Part shown: one piece after another, positions 21,576-23,887 of the stretch
How positions within the stretch are numbered: position 1 is the first letter of the stretch
How the letters are laid out: each line of letters opens with the position of its first letter
Source of the DNA: Glomus cerebriforme
Taxonomy: Eukaryota > Glomeromycota > Glomeromycetes > Glomerales > Glomeraceae
Length of the DNA: 23,887 nt
Direction: 5' to 3'
Assembly (NCBI GenBank): GCA_003550305.1
Contig: QKYT01000537.1
Location: 60,138 to 84,024 of the forward strand
The notes under the pieces: model-generated
The model's database searches: none
Told to the model about the DNA's origin: nothing
Seen by the model: only the letters and a program-made list of their open reading frames with translations
Made by a program: the position numbers and the translations under genes

Positions 21576-21930
21576 TGTATCAATTAGATTTTAGAATTAA
21601 TCCCTTTATTCGCAGAGATAACTCTAAATGACTTGAGTTATTATCCTTGTTCACGGTAATAGACTAAAGTTCTAACTTACATCCAAAATCCCTCCTTTTT
21701 ATAAGAATATTTCATTACACAAATAATAATAAAATAAATATAATAAATATAATAAATATAACTAATATAACAAATAAAATAAATTTAACTAATCTAATAA
21801 ATCTAATAATCATAATTAATTAAACTAATCTAACTATCATGACTATTATGATTTTCGTGACTAAACATGTGATATCACATNATCTACAAATCATGTGATT
21901 TTTATTTTCTAACACTTCTCCCCCCTTAAA
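21576..21930 (-). mobile_element. candidate 3' LTR with polypurine tract
   Basis: On the minus strand, TTTAAGGGGGGAGAAG (21930-21915) runs straight into TGTTAG (21914-21909). That is the normal junction of a polypurine tract with the TG start of a 3' LTR. Downstream within about 340 bases are a TATA-like TATAAAAAGGAGG (near 21695), an AATAAAG near 21610, and a possible CA end at 21576 (GATACA). The internal side (above 21930) does not show recognisable gag or pol, and no partner LTR lies in the window, so this is a fragment at best. It contains the low-complexity tract at 21721-21835 and an exact palindrome ATGTGATATCACAT at 21867-21880. Confidence 0.4.
21721..21835. repeat. A/T low-complexity tract
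   Basis: Irregular repeats of AATATAATAAAT and related words, with C only in ACTAATATAAC-like units. It lies inside the candidate LTR. Confidence 0.7.
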
Positions 21931-21948
21931 AGAGTGAACTCCTGAGAA

Positions 21949-22316
21949 CTAAAGTTCAATTACTAACGTCTTAAATTCCCTTGAAGATAATTGTCTAACT
22001 ATAAAAACTGTCATCTCCTTTGTGCTTTCTATTTGCATTGGATTAAATTTAAAAATATAATAAATTCGAATGGAAGTCAAGTAATAATGATCAGTAATTA
22101 TTTGTTTAACTTTTTTGTGTTGGATTCCACTTTATATCAATTGTCCTAAGTAATAAGCATATATTAAGGACTTTTTCCGTTGCTTTACTCGTAAAGCCCT
22201 TAATAAACACTGATATACTATGCTTATTTTTGCTTTTTCATCCATATTTTCATTATATGGTAATGGATTAATCTCAACATCCTCTGGTTGTTCATAGGAT
22301 AAGTCTTGTAAAATTC
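21949..22316 (-). pseudogene. unidentified coding relic
   Basis: A minus-strand frame reads QDLSYEQPEDVEINPLPYNE, then a Lys/Arg-rich helical part ending IYAYYLGQLI, a TAA stop, and KKVKQIITDHYYLTSIRIYY, FKFNPMQIE and VRQLSSREFKTLVIEL before TAG (21949-21951). Residue choice is clearly protein-like despite AT-rich bases, and the frame continues on both sides of the stop. It may be a repeated gene family of this lineage; I cannot name it. It lies directly upstream of the polypurine tract, so it could be cargo of that element or an independent relic. Confidence 0.5.
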
Positions 22317-22740
22317 ATTCATAATTATTATTCATTTTTAAACTAAGAAAAATTATTATTATTATTATTTTTTTTTTTCCCTTTTTATAATGTTTTTCTC
22401 AGCTTTTTGGTTATACATCGATCAAACACTTTTTAAATTAATTCTTCCAATATGTACTTAAATATCCATTTTGTACTAATTACTACACTAAACACATAGT
22501 TGGATTGATTCTAAATTAGTCTAATAGTTTACCATTTTGTTTGTATCTATTTTTGGAAGTCTTATATTTAATCATCACTCTAATTTTAGAAAATATACTT
22601 ATTTAATTTAAGGGGTATACTTTTGCGTTATACAGTATGATCAGTAAGATTCTGCAACTGAATCTCCCAATTTTCTTACTTTTAATTTCTTAAGCGAAAA
22701 AAATTTTGTGCAGAAAAAGAAAAAAAAGAAAAGAAAAATT
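22317..22740. other. AT-rich spacer with (TTA)n
   Basis: No gene. A short TTA microsatellite and T run occupy about 22352-22378. The A-rich stretch at 22711-22738 borders the 3' end of the next minus-strand relic. Confidence 0.4.
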
Positions 22741-23346
22741 TTATTTGTTTTCTATTTCATCGCTTGAGAACAAAATAACCTCCTCCGGGATTCCTTTCAA
22801 TGCCCTCACCTCCATCCTTAAATCTATTAATTCTTTTCTCGTTTCCCACCCTTTTCTCTGCGCCACCCACATTCCCCTTCTCACCTCTGACTCTGCCACT
22901 TCCCTTTCCCTCACCTGATCATACAAAAAATTATTAAAATATTTTAATGATTCGTCCTTTTCCATCTTCCTTATCGCCTCCCCAAGCTTCTCTCTCTGTC
23001 TCTACAACTCTCGTTCGTATTGTTCTTGCTGAACGAGCAGCTGCCTTTCACTTTCTATTATGAACTGCTGGAGGCGCAATTCATGTTCCTCCTCCTGCTT
23101 CTTCAGCTTCACTTTTAACTCCTTTTTTTCTGCTGCCTGTATTGTCACGAATTCCATCAAATTTTCATTTTCTTCCGCTATTTCCTTACTTTCCTCCAAC
23201 ACTTCTTCTACTCTTTCCCTAACTTGTTCAGTTCACTTTTCCTTCTTATTAGCCCAAGGAGTGTAGTTTCTTCATCCCAACTTGTGATGTCTCCTCCTTG
23301 CTTGCTTTCCTGGGTGTCTTTTCGGGTCTTTCTTCGTTCGAACCAT
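22741..23346 (-). pseudogene. coiled-coil protein with H3-tail-like N-terminus, three in-frame stops
   Basis: A single minus-strand frame runs from ATG 23346-23344 to TAA 22743-22741: 202 codons including the terminal stop. It begins MVRTKKDPKRHPGKQARRR, resembling the ARTK...GK...R pattern of the histone H3 tail. It continues with TPWANKKEK, then a long charged heptad-like coiled coil (EEVLEESKEIAEENENLMEF; KKQEEEHELRLQQF; ERQLLVQQEQYEREL) and a mixed C-terminus with WVAQRKGWETRKELIDLRME. Stops at codon 25 (TGA, 23274-23272), codon 38 (TGA, 23235-23233) and codon 115 (TAG, 23004-23002) each need one C-to-T step from CGA, CGA and CAG. No indel is needed. A TATATAAAG lies about 125 bases upstream (23476-23468). 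Its function is unknown. Confidence 0.65.
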
Positions 23347-23573
23347 CTTTATATGTATATATATATTTTTTCAAAAAAAAAAAATTATGTGAGAAGTAAA
23401 TATTTTCCGTAAGAAAATTTCACAAACAAAACAGAAATATTTTTTTTTCTTTTCAAATTCTGAGTCTCTTTATATAAGATTCATGTGTTTACATTAATTT
23501 TCCTTTTTTGTACAAAATACGCCTACGCGTATACTTTTTGTTATTATTATTTTTTTCACTTCGCATCACGTAT
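23347..23573. other. spacer / promoter-like region of the coiled-coil relic
   Basis: AT-rich, with (TA)n at 23351-23366, an A run, and TATATAAAG on the minus strand (23476-23468). No gene. Confidence 0.35.
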
Positions 23574-23867
23574 TTAAACGCGTCTAACTGATCCTGTGTT
23601 TTCCCTTAAGTTTTCCAAATATTTTTCCATCAGATCCCGATCTTCATCAATCCCATAATTTTTAATTTTTGTATATAATAACCTCCTTTTTCTCCATTTT
23701 TTCTCACTGTTCAAATTTGAACTTGTGTTGATCACGCAAGTCATACATTTGATTATTACTACATACGGGTGAGGTCCCAGACTTCTGCTCGTATCCTACC
23801 AGTAATAGCAATTCTCGAGCGGTCGTCCAATTATTAGCGGTGTAGGAGTAATTAATGGGATAATTAA
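23574..23867 (-). pseudogene. Cys-containing basic protein relic, cut by the window edge or a lost start
   Basis: The minus-strand frame gives PTPLIIGRPLENCYYW, a TAG stop (23798-23796), DTSRSLGPHPYVVIIKCMTC, a basic stretch EKKWRKRRLLYTKIKNYGID and MEKYLENLRENTGSVRRV, ending at TAA (23576-23574). The cysteines (NCYYW and CMTC) suggest half of a zinc site. The TAG is one C-to-T change from CAG. From the internal ATG (23744-23742) the last 56 codons are intact. No acceptor site or start is visible before the frame closes at 23868-23870, so upstream structure is unknown. Confidence 0.5.
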
Positions 23868-23887
23868 TTAATTAAAATTAAAGGTTT

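Noticed and set aside
22741..23346. Stop-codon reassignment (TGA read as an amino acid)
   Set aside because: The conserved genes in the window use standard code, stops of all three types occur in the relics, and sister LINE copies show the ancestral sense codons.
22706..23412. Three plus-strand frames rich in Ser/Phe/Leu
   Set aside because: They are antisense to the coiled-coil relic, whose Glu/Lys codons read as Phe/Leu/Ser on the other strand.

Overview
The window looks like a piece of an AT-rich fungal nuclear genome, most likely an arbuscular mycorrhizal fungus of the Rhizophagus type. The reasons are very AT-rich spacers, short introns of 68-105 bp, a fungal-type chorismate synthase, an APSES/ankyrin cell-cycle transcription factor, and heavy loading with decayed LINE elements and lineage-type repeats. 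The species is an inference. Scattered N bases, mostly inside repeats, indicate a draft assembly.

Layout. Positions 139-11805 hold three head-to-tail copies of one non-LTR retrotransposon (LINE) family: a short 5'-truncated copy (139-929), a nearly full-length copy (about 948-8989; ORF1 with RRM-like folds and a zinc knuckle, ORF2 with endonuclease, reverse transcriptase, RNase H and a C-terminal Cys/His motif), and a second 5'-truncated copy (9005-11805). All are dead. Each poly(A) tail is followed by the same roughly 15-bp sequence, so the array seems to have grown by repeated insertion at one target site. That site lies at the edge of a 101-bp host repeat. Positions 11806-13900 contain that repeat, a lysine-rich coding relic, a 216-bp tandem duplication and a MITE-like element with long inverted ends.

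The conserved genes are in the middle. Chorismate synthase (13901-15482, +, six exons, 402 aa) makes chorismate for aromatic amino acids and folate. An Mbp1/Swi4/Res-type DNA-binding subunit of the MBF/SBF G1/S factor (15859-18675, -, four exons, 778 aa) follows in tail-to-tail orientation. Its upstream region has a perfect TGACGTCA palindrome and two copies of an 11-bp GC-rich motif.

From 18.7 kb to the end there are no conserved intact genes. I see a probable retroposed transcript with target duplications, a 94-bp tandem repeat, an LTR/polypurine-tract junction on the minus strand, and three minus-strand coding relics, among them a 201-codon coiled-coil gene with a histone-H3-tail-like N-terminus.

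A theme links the array and the right-hand relics. Every stop codon that can be checked against a sister copy is explained by C-to-T (or G-to-A) change, and the stops in the other relics fit the same change. This points to cytosine deamination or a RIP-like process.
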